Positions 54,543-62,047 of a stretch of 64,000 bases of DNA are shown one piece after another. The notes below the pieces were generated by a model, which ran no database searches, was not told the DNA's origin, and saw only the letters and a program-made list of their open reading frames with translations. The stretch comes from Dyella choica (lineage in GTDB: Bacteria > Pseudomonadota > Gammaproteobacteria > Xanthomonadales > Rhodanobacteraceae). How positions within the stretch are numbered: position 1 is the first letter of the stretch; every line of letters starts with the position of its first letter. Both the position numbers and the translations under genes were made by a program. Location: NCBI RefSeq assembly GCF_003977665.1, contig NZ_RYYV01000013.1:62001-126000 (forward strand). Direction: 5' to 3'.

Positions 54543-54821
54543 ATGCCGCATACTGTTCGAGAAAGAGCCAAGCTGCTCAACCGCGCCAAAAGACTTCGTG
54601 GCCAGATCGAAGCCATCGAGCGCTCCCTCAGCGAAGAGGACGACTGTTCGCTCATCCTGCACCAGATCGTCGCGGCGCGCGGTGCCATCAATGGCCTGCT
54701 GACCCAGGTGATCGAGGGCCACATCCGTGAGCATCTGCTGGACGACAACGGTCACACCTCCGAGGCGAAGCGACGCGACGCGGAAGAGCTGATTGCGGCG
54801 TTGAAGACGTACATCAAGTAG
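54543..54821 (+). CDS. CsoR/RcnR/FrmR-family metal- or formaldehyde-responsive repressor
   Basis: A 92-residue all-helical DUF156 regulator. H3, C35, H60 and H64 ('MPHTVRERAK', 'DDCSLILHQIVAARGAINGL', 'EGHIREHL') match the sensor positions of RcnR (Ni/Co) and FrmR (formaldehyde). The N-terminal proline-histidine 'MPHT' is FrmR-like. It lacks the C-terminal Cys of CsoR. No frmA-like gene is adjacent; instead, a metal-transporter operon is divergent, so a metal effector is favoured here. An operator-like palindrome lies 140 bp upstream. Confidence 0.9.
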   Translation: MPHTVRERAKLLNRAKRLRGQIEAIERSLSEEDDCSLILHQIVAARGAINGLLTQVIEGHIREHLLDDNGHTSEAKRRDAEELIAALKTYIK

Positions 54822-54883
54822 CGGCTGCCGTTGCTGCACACTCGCTGTGCGCCGTCATTCCGCTTTCGCGCACCGCCTCCAAA

Positions 54884-55017
54884 TGCCTCGTAGTCATTCC
54901 GGCGCAGGCCGGAATCCAGTTCAAACACGTCGTGCGAAGCACTCAACACCAAGATGTCGTGTCCTTCGGACGCATTTTGGACTGGATTCCGGCCTGCGCC
55001 GGAATGACCACAAGGCA
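54884..55017. repeat. Copy 2 of the 127-bp-type inverted-repeat element
   Basis: Perfect 28-bp arms at 54893-54920 and 54981-55008 (GTCATTCCGGCGCAGG...), with similarity extending to 54884 and 55017. The middle holds CGAAGCACTCAACACC and GTGTCCTTCGGACGC. It follows the repressor gene; a partial arm-like sequence is seen just before it (around 54853). Confidence 0.85.
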
Positions 55018-55130
55018 CTACGAAGCCCCGCGCTCAAGCAATCGATTTCCCCGGACAGCAGTGCGCTTTCGCGGGAAAGACGGCCAGGTGATTTAGCGCT
55101 GATCATTCAGCAAGCCTGACTCGCAGCCAT

Positions 55131-55163
55131 AAAAAAAACCGCCGGTTGCCCGGCGGCTTTTTC
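55131..55163. terminator. Terminator after leucine dehydrogenase gene
   Basis: A 7-bp stem CCGCCGG/CCGGCGG (55139-55156) with a 4-base loop is flanked by A8 on the left and T5 on the right, so it can act on both strands. The ldh stop is 19 bp away. Confidence 0.88.
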
Positions 55164-55181
55164 TTCAAATCACGCGACGAA

Positions 55182-56285
55182 TTACTGCCCGCGCATGCGA
55201 CCGGCAAAGCGCGGCGCGCCATTGCCCATGTGCGGCAGCTTGATCTTGCCGATCGATTCGATGCGCTCTTCGGCCAGGCGGTCGGCGGCCTTGTAGGTCG
55301 GCACGCCCTGCGTCTTGCTGATCTCGAAGATGCGGCCCAGGTTGTAGTAGATGGTGCGCATCATGCGCATGGCGCGTTCACGGTTGTAACCGTCGATTTC
55401 CAGCGACACGTTCATCACGCCGCCGGCGTTGACGGCGTAGTCCGGTGCATACAGCACGCCGCGGCGCTGCAGTTCATCGCCGATGGCGTCGTTGGCCAGC
55501 TGGTTGTTGGCCGCGCCGCAGATGATCTTGGCCTTGATGCGGTCGATGGTCTGCTCGTTCACGGTGCCGCCCAGTGCGCAGGGCGAGTACACGTCGGCGT
55601 CGACGTCGTAGATTTCGTCCAGGCCCACCGCTTCGCAGCCCAGCTCGTCCACGCAGCGCTGCACGGCATCCTTGTTGATATCGGTGACGAACACCTTCGC
55701 GCCCTGTTCGCGCAGCAGCTTGATGAACTCGCTGCCCACGTGGCCGGCGCCTTGCACGGCGTAGCTGTACTTGCCCACATCTTCATTGCCGTGCTTGAAG
55801 TTCAGCGCGGCCATCAGGCCTTGCAGCGAGCCGAACGCGGTGAACGGCGAAGGATCGCCCGAGCCGCCGTGCACCTGGTGCACGCCGGTGACGTATTCGG
55901 TTTCGCGGAACACATATTCCATGTCGTTGACGTCGATGCCCACGTCTTCGGCCGTGATGTAGCGGCCATTGAGCGAGTTGACGAAACGGCCGAAAGCGCG
56001 GAACAGCGCCTCGGACTTGTCCTTGGACGGATCGCCGATGATCACTGCCTTGCCGCCGCCCAGGTTCAGGCCGGCCACGGCGTTCTTGTAGGTCATGCCG
56101 CGCGACAGGCGCAGCACGTCGTTCACTGCATCTTGCTCGGTCTTGTACGGCCACATGCGCAGGCCGCCCAGGGCCGGGCCCAGCACCGTGTTGTGGATCG
56201 CAATGATGGCTTTCAGGCCGGCGTCTTTGTTATGGCAGAAGACGACTTCTTCGTGACCTGTTTTAGCGATGGTTTCGAAAATCAT
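55182..56285 (-). CDS. ldh: Leucine dehydrogenase (Glu/Leu/Phe/Val dehydrogenase family)
   Basis: A 367-residue NAD-dependent amino acid dehydrogenase. 'GPALGGLRMWPY' and 'GMTYKNAVAGLNLGGGKAVI' contain the substrate glycine loop and catalytic lysines; 'VQGAGHVGSEFIKLL' is the Rossmann motif near residue 182. It deaminates leucine and other branched-chain amino acids, supplying the liu pathway encoded elsewhere in the window. It is flanked by terminators and appears monocistronic. Confidence 0.93.
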   Translation of the reverse strand: MIFETIAKTGHEEVVFCHNKDAGLKAIIAIHNTVLGPALGGLRMWPYKTEQDAVNDVLRLSRGMTYKNAVAGLNLGGGKAVIIGDPSKDKSEALFRAFGRFVNSLNGRYITAEDVGIDVNDMEYVFRETEYVTGVHQVHGGSGDPSPFTAFGSLQGLMAALNFKHGNEDVGKYSYAVQGAGHVGSEFIKLLREQGAKVFVTDINKDAVQRCVDELGCEAVGLDEIYDVDADVYSPCALGGTVNEQTIDRIKAKIICGAANNQLANDAIGDELQRRGVLYAPDYAVNAGGVMNVSLEIDGYNRERAMRMMRTIYYNLGRIFEISKTQGVPTYKAADRLAEERIESIGKIKLPHMGNGAPRFAGRMRGQ

Positions 56286-56375
56286 TGGAACTTGGACTCC
56301 GCGTCTGACGGTGCTGGGGACGGCACTTGGAAGGGGAAAGCGTTGGCCCCGCCAAGGACCTGACGCCTGAAACTC

Positions 56376-56399
56376 AAAACCCCAGCAAGGGGCTGGGGT
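56376..56399 (-). terminator. Hairpin with TTTT in the ldh leader
   Basis: An 8-bp stem ACCCCAGC/GCTGGGGT (56379-56399) with a 5-base loop, followed by TTTT on the minus strand, 90 bp before the ldh start. It is either a second terminator for the lipoprotein gene or an attenuator of ldh. Confidence 0.6.
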
Positions 56400-56464
56400 G
56401 AGCGAGTTATCTAGATAATTGTATTACGAGCCGCAAAGACAGCGCTTTCGCATCGCAGCAAATG

Positions 56465-56488
56465 AAAAGCCCCGCACTGGGCGGGGCT
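56465..56488 (-). terminator. Terminator after the YXWGXW-type lipoprotein gene
   Basis: An 8-bp stem AGCCCCGC/GCGGGGCT (56468-56488) with a 5-base loop and TTTT on the minus strand, 26 bp after the gene's stop. Confidence 0.85.
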
Positions 56489-56513
56489 CCATGTTCATGT
56501 GAAAGCGACGTGT

Positions 56514-56888
56514 TTACCCTTGAACCCACACGCCCACGTGCAGGTGCCAGCCGTCGGGGTGCTGCTCCCAATGCGGATGCACGTAGTGATAGCCGGGGTG
56601 CACCATTTCCCAGTGGCCACGCACGGCGACGTAGCGGGCGCCATTCCAGTGCCAGTAGGCGTGCGCCCAGACATAGCCGGGACGCGGCGGCGGCACTTCC
56701 TCGATCACTTCCACCGGCGGCGGCTGCGGAGCGATCACTTCCACCACCTGCGGCGGGGGCGGCGGCGGTACAGGTTGTTCGACGTACACCACGCGGCGTG
56801 GACGCGGTGCGGGTTGTTCCACCACGCAGCCGGCAAGAGTTGCCGTAGCACCGGCAACGAGCAGCAAGGTTGCAAAACGCAATGACAT
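56514..56888 (-). CDS. YXWGXW-type repeat lipoprotein
   Basis: A 124-residue protein with lipobox 'TLAGC' (C21), a Pro-rich spacer ('PVPPPPPPQVVEV') and repeated aromatic units ('WAHAYWHWNGARYVAVRGHW', 'YHYVHPHWEQHPDGWHLHVG') as in the YXWGXW repeat family. Likely an outer-membrane lipoprotein; function unknown. ATG 56888 gives the signal peptide; the longer frame would bury it. Confidence 0.85.
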   Translation of the reverse strand: MSLRFATLLLVAGATATLAGCVVEQPAPRPRRVVYVEQPVPPPPPPQVVEVIAPQPPPVEVIEEVPPPRPGYVWAHAYWHWNGARYVAVRGHWEMVHPGYHYVHPHWEQHPDGWHLHVGVWVQG

Positions 56889-57014
56889 GAAAAGAGTCCC
56901 CAGAGATGTTTGGATCGGAGCTGCCGATCCGGTCAGCGCCGCACGCAAGTCTAATGTCGTGCAGCCCATGTTTCATCGCGCGATGAAGCGCAGTTTCTTG
57001 CGTACAAAACCCTG

Positions 57015-57083
57015 TTAGCGGCCCTCGATAAACGTCGCGCCCCTACCAGCTACCAGGGCCTGTCTGCGGGTGATGCCGAACAT
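57015..57083 (-). CDS. Possible 22-residue small protein
   Basis: In the 445-bp stretch between the lipoprotein gene and tetR, the minus strand has an unusually good AAGGAGAGG ribosome-binding site 6 bases before ATG 57083 and a frame ending at TAA 57015-57017. The peptide is basic ('MFGITRRQALVAG...'), not membrane-like. It could be a leader peptide or chance. The remaining part of the stretch (57084-57306) holds no other gene that I can support. Confidence 0.25.
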   Translation of the reverse strand: MFGITRRQALVAGRGATFIEGR

Positions 57084-57306
57084 GCTGTCCTCTCCTTGAA
57101 ATCAGGCAGCCACTTGCAGCTGCTGCAGGAACGAGGAACGCGAGCGTATCGGGCGAAGTTGACGTGATTCCTTTCGCTTGTTCAGGCGGCAGCCGAATTA
57201 CTTGCGGCCGTTCGGGTTAAGCCGAGCTGGCACGGTCGCTGGAGATCCGGGAAAGCGGCCGGGGAGTTGGCTTTAAATTTTTAACGGAATTGGCCCTAGA
57301 AATAAA

Positions 57307-57318
57307 ACGAACGGTCGT
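57307..57318 (+). promoter_or_regulatory. Putative TetR-family autoregulatory operator
   Basis: ACGA-ACGG-TCGT, an inverted repeat of the kind bound by many TetR-family proteins, lies 15 bp before the tetR start. AT-rich DNA just upstream (57270-57306) could be the promoter. Confidence 0.55.
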
Positions 57319-57333
57319 GCTATTTTGCTTGCC

Positions 57334-57939
57334 ATGAACGCGACCACTATCCCCAGCAAAGGCGCCGCCACCCGCGAGCTGATCCTTGAGCACGCCTACC
57401 AACTGGCCCGCCAGGACGGCCTGGAGGGACTCTCCATCGGCGCCCTGGCGCTGGGCGTAGGCATGTCCAAGAGCGGCGTGTTCGCCCATTTCGGCTCCCG
57501 CGAAGAACTGCAGCTGGCCCTGCTGGACGCCACCACCCGGCGCTTCCTGGATTTCGTGGTCCGGCCTGCCGTGCAACAGCCGCGTGGCCTGCGGCGCCTG
57601 CGCGCCATCCTGCAGCAGTGGTCCGAATGGGTTCGCATCCACCACAGCGGCTGCGTGCTGATGAGCGCGGTCGTGGAATACGACGGACGTGAAGACGGTC
57701 CGCTGCGCAGGCACGTAAAAGAGCAGCAGACAGGCTGGCGCAACGAAGTGATGCGCGCAATTCGCCAGACCGTCGAAGTGGGCGACCTCAAGGCGGATAC
57801 CGATGCCGAGCAGCTCGCCTTCGAACTGTACTCGGTGATGCTCGGCCTGCATCACGACGCCAGCCTGTTCGACTTCGACGAAGCGCACAGGCGCACCTGG
57901 GCAGCGATCGATCGCCTGCTCGCCAGTTATCAGCCTTGA
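57334..57939 (+). CDS. TetR/AcrR-family transcriptional regulator
   Basis: A 201-residue repressor. The N-terminal HTH is 'ILEHAYQLARQDGLEGLSIG..ALGVGMSKSGVFAHFGSREEL' (about residues 17-57, written in parts), and the C-terminal ligand domain is of the TetR_C_6 type ('GCVLMSAVVEYDG'). I use ATG 57334; an in-frame start three codons upstream overlaps the operator region. It is 9 bp before the hydrolase gene, which it probably controls. Confidence 0.9.
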   Translation: MNATTIPSKGAATRELILEHAYQLARQDGLEGLSIGALALGVGMSKSGVFAHFGSREELQLALLDATTRRFLDFVVRPAVQQPRGLRRLRAILQQWSEWVRIHHSGCVLMSAVVEYDGREDGPLRRHVKEQQTGWRNEVMRAIRQTVEVGDLKADTDAEQLAFELYSVMLGLHHDASLFDFDEAHRRTWAAIDRLLASYQP

Positions 57940-57948
57940 GGAGGCGAT

Positions 57949-58881
57949 ATGTCACGCCAAACGGTCAGTTCGCGTCATCATTCCTCGCATGCCTCGTTGA
58001 AGCTGCGCGCCCTGCGTTTGGGCTTCGCGGTCGGCAGCCGGCTTGCGCCCACCAGCACCGTGGAGCGTGCGGCACGTCTGTTCGCCACGCCATTTGCAAG
58101 CAGCCGCGCCCGTGCGCGCGCAGCGCAGCCGGACGAGGCCATGCAGCGCGGCGAACTCGACGTCGGCGGCAAGTCCATCGCCACCTATGTGTGGGGCAAT
58201 CCGCTCACGCAACCGTACGTCTTGCTTGTGCATGGCTGGTCCAGCTTCGGCCTGCGCTATCTGCCGTGGGTGGCCAAATTGCGCGAGCTCGGTTTGGCTG
58301 TGGTGACCTTCGACCAGCCCGGCCACGGCGTCAGCAGCGGCAAGCTGTGCACCATGCCGGATTTCGTCGCCACTATTCGCGCGGTCGGCCAGCAATTCGG
58401 CACTGCGGTGTTGGGCATCGGCCATTCCATGGGGGGCGCCGCCCTGGCGCTGGCGCAGGATGTGGCCTGGCAGGTGGAGCGCCTGGTGCTGATTGCACCG
58501 GCCGCGGATCTCGAAGCGGCCACCCAACGCTTCAGTCGTTTCGTGCGTCTGGGCGATCATCTGCGCGAGCCGCTGCTTTCCTGGTTTGAGCGCCGCACCG
58601 GCGTGCATGCCCGTGAGCTGCAAGTTCATCATCACGTTCCAACGCTTGGTCAGCCGGGCCTGATCGTGCACGACCTGGATGATCGCGAAGTGCCGTGGGA
58701 AGAGGGCGAGCGTTACGCGCGCTATTGGCCGGGTTCACGCTTGCTCACCACGCAGGGGCTGGGGCATCACCGCATCCTGGATGCGCCCGAAGTGATCGAT
58801 GCGACGCTGGCCTTCTTGCGTGGCGAGACGGTGGGCGATCGCGTAGTGGCCACGCCGAACCTGCCGTTTGGATTGGCGTAG
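57949..58881 (+). CDS. Alpha/beta hydrolase
   Basis: A 310-residue hydrolase. The nucleophile elbow is 'GHSMGG' (about residue 163), the oxyanion region 'LLVHGWSSFG', the acid in 'HDLDDREVPW' and the final histidine in 'GLGHHRI'. An extra N-terminal basic segment (1-65) precedes the fold. GAGGAG lies just before ATG 57949. Likely an esterase or lipase-like enzyme controlled by the adjacent TetR protein. The TAG stop (58879-58881) is part of a GTAG repeat head. Confidence 0.9.
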   Translation: MSRQTVSSRHHSSHASLKLRALRLGFAVGSRLAPTSTVERAARLFATPFASSRARARAAQPDEAMQRGELDVGGKSIATYVWGNPLTQPYVLLVHGWSSFGLRYLPWVAKLRELGLAVVTFDQPGHGVSSGKLCTMPDFVATIRAVGQQFGTAVLGIGHSMGGAALALAQDVAWQVERLVLIAPAADLEAATQRFSRFVRLGDHLREPLLSWFERRTGVHARELQVHHHVPTLGQPGLIVHDLDDREVPWEEGERYARYWPGSRLLTTQGLGHHRILDAPEVIDATLAFLRGETVGDRVVATPNLPFGLA

Positions 58882-58947
58882 GCTGGGATGGAATCCCAGC
58901 ATCGCCGTATGAGACAGGGTGATGCTGGGTTTCGCCATTCGGCCCAG
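58878..58947. repeat. GTAG-type REP doublet, copy G, covering the hydrolase stop codon
   Basis: The left half GTAGGCTGGGATGGAATCCC is intact and its TAG ends the hydrolase gene; the right half (about 58921-58947) is decayed, with ATTCGGCCCAG in place of ATCCCAGCCTAC. Confidence 0.8.
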
Positions 58948-58950
58948 GGG

Positions 58951-59874
58951 TTACCAAAGCAACAGCTGAACAGCAGTCATGACGCCACGGTGACGTGCGT
59001 GCCTTCGGTTGAATTCATCCAGGGTGATCGTTTCTGAAAGGCATGAGCCGTGTCCCTGCGCTGTCCGATCGAATGGCGCGGATCGACTTGTACGGCTGGA
59101 CGAGTGGTGGCTACATCCAGCCAAAGACGCCAAATGATCGGTCCCCGGCGGAGTGACTGTGGCGTTATACATCCTCGGTTCGGGGGGCGTAGGGTAGGGG
59201 AACGGATATCCCACTGAGTTTGTTACAGGCGCTTCGTGGAATGGCCCATCCTCATCATTCCGGTTCACTAGAACTCCGAGTTCGCCATTGATGTAAACAC
59301 GGGCACTGTGGATGTTTTCACCTCGAATAAGGGGATTTACTGGCGTCGCGGTATCCGTAGGCAATGGCACGCCTGCTACGCGTAATCTTTGTCCAGAAGT
59401 ATCGTCATGCACGCCTCTAAGAAATTGTAAAATGCGGTTGCTAGGTTCTTCGTAAAATACGCCCATTAGATTATTGATTGTACTTGCAAGGGGGAATGAT
59501 CTCTCATTCGGGCTAATTCTAAAAAGTACGCCGGTCTGACCAGGTTCCCATGCTTGAAAATCGGGTTGGCGGTAGTAAGCAAAGAGCCCTGGGGGCTCTT
59601 GACTGTCGTCATCCGCAAGCCAATGAAAAAAACGCCACGCCATATTGTCATCGTAGCGCTCTGGATGATTGGCACGTATTCCGTTTCTGAAGCCAAGATG
59701 TGCGGCGTTTGAGAGGGCTTCTGGAAGCCGATCAGCGGGGGTCGACGGATCCACAAGATCGTCAGATGGGACAAAAACGTAATAATAACTTTGGGCATGG
59801 AGCGGAAGCCAAGCCCAAGCAAGAGCCAGGAAGATCCATTTGACAATATTTTTATTCACGGTGCGATCTTTCAT
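58951..59874 (-). CDS. Secreted protein of unknown function in AT-richer DNA
   Basis: A 307-residue protein with a Sec signal peptide (residues 1-28, 'WLPLHAQS'). The mature N-terminal half ('YYYVFVPSDDLVDPST', 'LSNAAHLGFRNGIRAN', 'NMAWRFFHWLADDDSQ') looks like a compact enzyme or toxin-type domain, but I recognise no family; a Pro/His-rich tail follows 'VYINGELGVLVNRND'. Codon use is visibly less GC-rich than in neighbouring genes and the upstream 230 bp are very AT-rich, so recent acquisition is likely. Confidence 0.65.
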   Translation of the reverse strand: MKDRTVNKNIVKWIFLALAWAWLPLHAQSYYYVFVPSDDLVDPSTPADRLPEALSNAAHLGFRNGIRANHPERYDDNMAWRFFHWLADDDSQEPPGLFAYYRQPDFQAWEPGQTGVLFRISPNERSFPLASTINNLMGVFYEEPSNRILQFLRGVHDDTSGQRLRVAGVPLPTDTATPVNPLIRGENIHSARVYINGELGVLVNRNDEDGPFHEAPVTNSVGYPFPYPTPPEPRMYNATVTPPGTDHLASLAGCSHHSSSRTSRSAPFDRTAQGHGSCLSETITLDEFNRRHARHRGVMTAVQLLLW

Positions 59875-60269
59875 TTTGAAGATATTATTTTTGCTTTATG
59901 GGAAGAAGGCGATGCCTTTTGAAAGGGTGTAAAGATGGTTGATTCATTTCGATAGGGTCCTTGTTGTCACCGTAGAAGTGAGTCGACGAAGGGGTTTGGC
60001 ATAGGTAACACAAAAAAAGATAGAGTGAATAAGAATGCATATATTTTTTAACAAAATAAAAGATATTTAAATAAATTTAGGAAAATCCAAAGCAGGCGTG
60101 TAAGCCGCAAGGGGCGGTTGCCTGGCATTGATGAACGTGCAATGGGTGCCCATGCATTGGCATGCCGTGATCCGTGTCGCGCACCTATCACTGTCCTGTC
60201 TGCCGAGGACCGGACCATGCACCCTACCTTTTGCTTGGCGAGACGGCCTGTGCCGGGTGGATGGCAATG
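59875..60269. other. AT-rich intergenic stretch
   Basis: 59990-60090 consists largely of A/T with TATTTTTTAAC and AATAAATTTAGG; it should hold the promoter of the gene 58951-59874. From about 60120 base use returns to normal. No gene supported. Confidence 0.5.
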
Positions 60270-60292
60270 CTGAGATTGGCGTCCCAGCCTAC
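60270..60292. repeat. Half GTAG-type REP covering the symporter stop codon
   Basis: Only the right half remains: CTGAGATTGGCGTCCCAGCC then TAC. On the minus strand it reads GTAGGCTGGGAC, and TAG (60289-60291) is the stop of the symporter gene. Confidence 0.7.
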
Positions 60293-61527
60293 CTGCGCGC
60301 TTTATACCGCTCTACATCCAGCACCCCTTCCGACTTCGCCACCATGACCGCGGTCAGCGCATCTCCCGTGACGTTTGCCGACGTCGAACACATATCCAGC
60401 AACCGATCCACCGCGGCCACCACCGCAATCACCTCCAGCGGCAGGCCCACTGACGACAATACCAATCCCATCACGACCAGCGCGGTGCCCGGAACGCCCG
60501 CAGCCCCGATTGAAGCCAGTGTGGTCGTCACCACCACCGTCACCATCTGTGCTAACGAAAGCTCGATGCCATACGCGTGGCTGGCAAAGATCGTCACCAC
60601 GCCGAGGTAACACGCCAGCCCCGCCATGTTCACCGTGGAGCCAAGGGGCAGCACAAAGCTGGCTACGCGCGCATCCACACCCAGCCGCTCCTGCGTGTTC
60701 TCCATGTTCAACGGCAACGTGGCCGCGCTGCTGGCTGAGGAATACGCAAACAGCTGCACCGGTATCATCTTGCGCAGAAACGGCAGCGGATGAATGCGCC
60801 ATACCAGTAGCAACGCGCTGCATACCACGAGCATGAACAGCAGCATGGACGCGTAACCGACTGCCACCAGCGAGCCGAGATGGCCCAGCACGGCAAACCC
60901 GTGATCGGCGGTAACGTAGGCCATCAGGCCGAACACGCCGAGGGGCGCAAACTTCAGCACCATGTGGATCAGCTTGAACACCACGCTGGCCAGGCTGGTG
61001 AAGAAGTTGCGTACCGCGGCGGCCGCCTCGCCGGCAAAATTGATCGCCAGCGCGAAGAAGGCAGCGAACACGATCGTGGGCAGCAACGCACCTTCTGCAA
61101 ATGCCTTGAACGGATTGGAAGGGATCGCGCTGAGCAGCGCATCTTTGATGCTGGTGGGCGCAACTGTCGCGATTTGGCCGCTACCCACAGCAAGCGTGAA
61201 GCCTTCGCCCACCCTGAACAGCGTGGCCAGCCCCATGGCGATGCTTGCCATCACCGCCATCGTCACGGCGTAGATGGCGATCGATTTCCACGCGATTCGT
61301 CGCATCGTGCTCATGTCGGAGAGCGAAGTAATGCCACACACCAGCGACACGAACACCCCCGGTATCACGCACATGCGGATCAGTGACATGAAAATGTCAC
61401 CCAACGGAGCCAGCATCTTGGCCGGTTCGCCCGCGAAATGCCCGACCGTAAAGCCAAGCGCCATCGCGATCAGAATCTGATGCCACATTTCCAGGCGCGG
61501 AAAGGGGCGGTTGAAGGCTGCGTGCAT
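60289..61527 (-). CDS. Dicarboxylate/amino acid:cation symporter (DAACS family)
   Basis: A 412-residue glutamate-transporter-fold protein with about eight helices and two re-entrant loops: HP1 region 'AYSSASSAATLPLNMEN', helix 7 'PLGSTVNMAGLA', HP2 'ASIGAAGVPGTALVVM' and helix 8 'DRLLDMCSTSANVTGDAL'. These are the substrate and Na+/H+ sites of the family; the substrate (C4-dicarboxylate or acidic amino acid) is not certain. ATG 61527 has an AAGGAG site 9 bases upstream. Confidence 0.92.
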   Translation of the reverse strand: MHAAFNRPFPRLEMWHQILIAMALGFTVGHFAGEPAKMLAPLGDIFMSLIRMCVIPGVFVSLVCGITSLSDMSTMRRIAWKSIAIYAVTMAVMASIAMGLATLFRVGEGFTLAVGSGQIATVAPTSIKDALLSAIPSNPFKAFAEGALLPTIVFAAFFALAINFAGEAAAAVRNFFTSLASVVFKLIHMVLKFAPLGVFGLMAYVTADHGFAVLGHLGSLVAVGYASMLLFMLVVCSALLLVWRIHPLPFLRKMIPVQLFAYSSASSAATLPLNMENTQERLGVDARVASFVLPLGSTVNMAGLACYLGVVTIFASHAYGIELSLAQMVTVVVTTTLASIGAAGVPGTALVVMGLVLSSVGLPLEVIAVVAAVDRLLDMCSTSANVTGDALTAVMVAKSEGVLDVERYKARR

Positions 61528-61726
61528 ACGTTTTCTTCTCCTTGCTGCGGCGAAGAAAACTTCTATCAAAGCGTGGCGGGTCCGTATTTAGTAGAAATAC
61601 GAAAGGCGAGGTTGGAGCTTGCTATCCAGGCATGCGCTTCCCTCACCGCCGTCATTCCCGCATTCGGGCACTAACGTCCGGGGAAAATTTCGACACTTGA
61701 TCGCAGGGCTTGTGTAGTACCTCACC

Positions 61727-61868
61727 GTCATTCCGGCGCAGGCCGAGGCGCTTCACAATAGCGAAGCTGGTCAATCCAGTTCAAATACGCCGTGCGCAGC
61801 ACTCAACACCAAATTGTTGTGTCCTTCGGACGCACTTTGGACTGGATTGCGGCCTTCGCCGGAATGAC
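61727..61868. repeat. Copy 3 of the inverted-repeat element, interrupted
   Basis: Same orientation as copy 2 (GCAGCACTCAACACC and GTGTCCTTCGGACGC in the middle). The left arm is split by about 27 bp containing a small hairpin GCTTC/GAAGC, between GGCCG and AATCCAGT. It lies in the 520-bp gap between the symporter and icmF, which shows no gene. Confidence 0.8.
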
Positions 61869-62047
61869 AACTTCGCTTCGAATAGCCATCAACGTGAGCG
61901 ACTGCCTCTTGCCGCATTGGCGAAAAAAAAGTGAGGCCATGCCAGGGTTTGCACCCCCAACCCCTGCCGCCGCCCCGGCAAGCACCCGTTTAACAAGCAA
62001 CGCCATTAGAATGTTGCAGTTGGAACATCCCCGTTCTCGGAGTCCCC

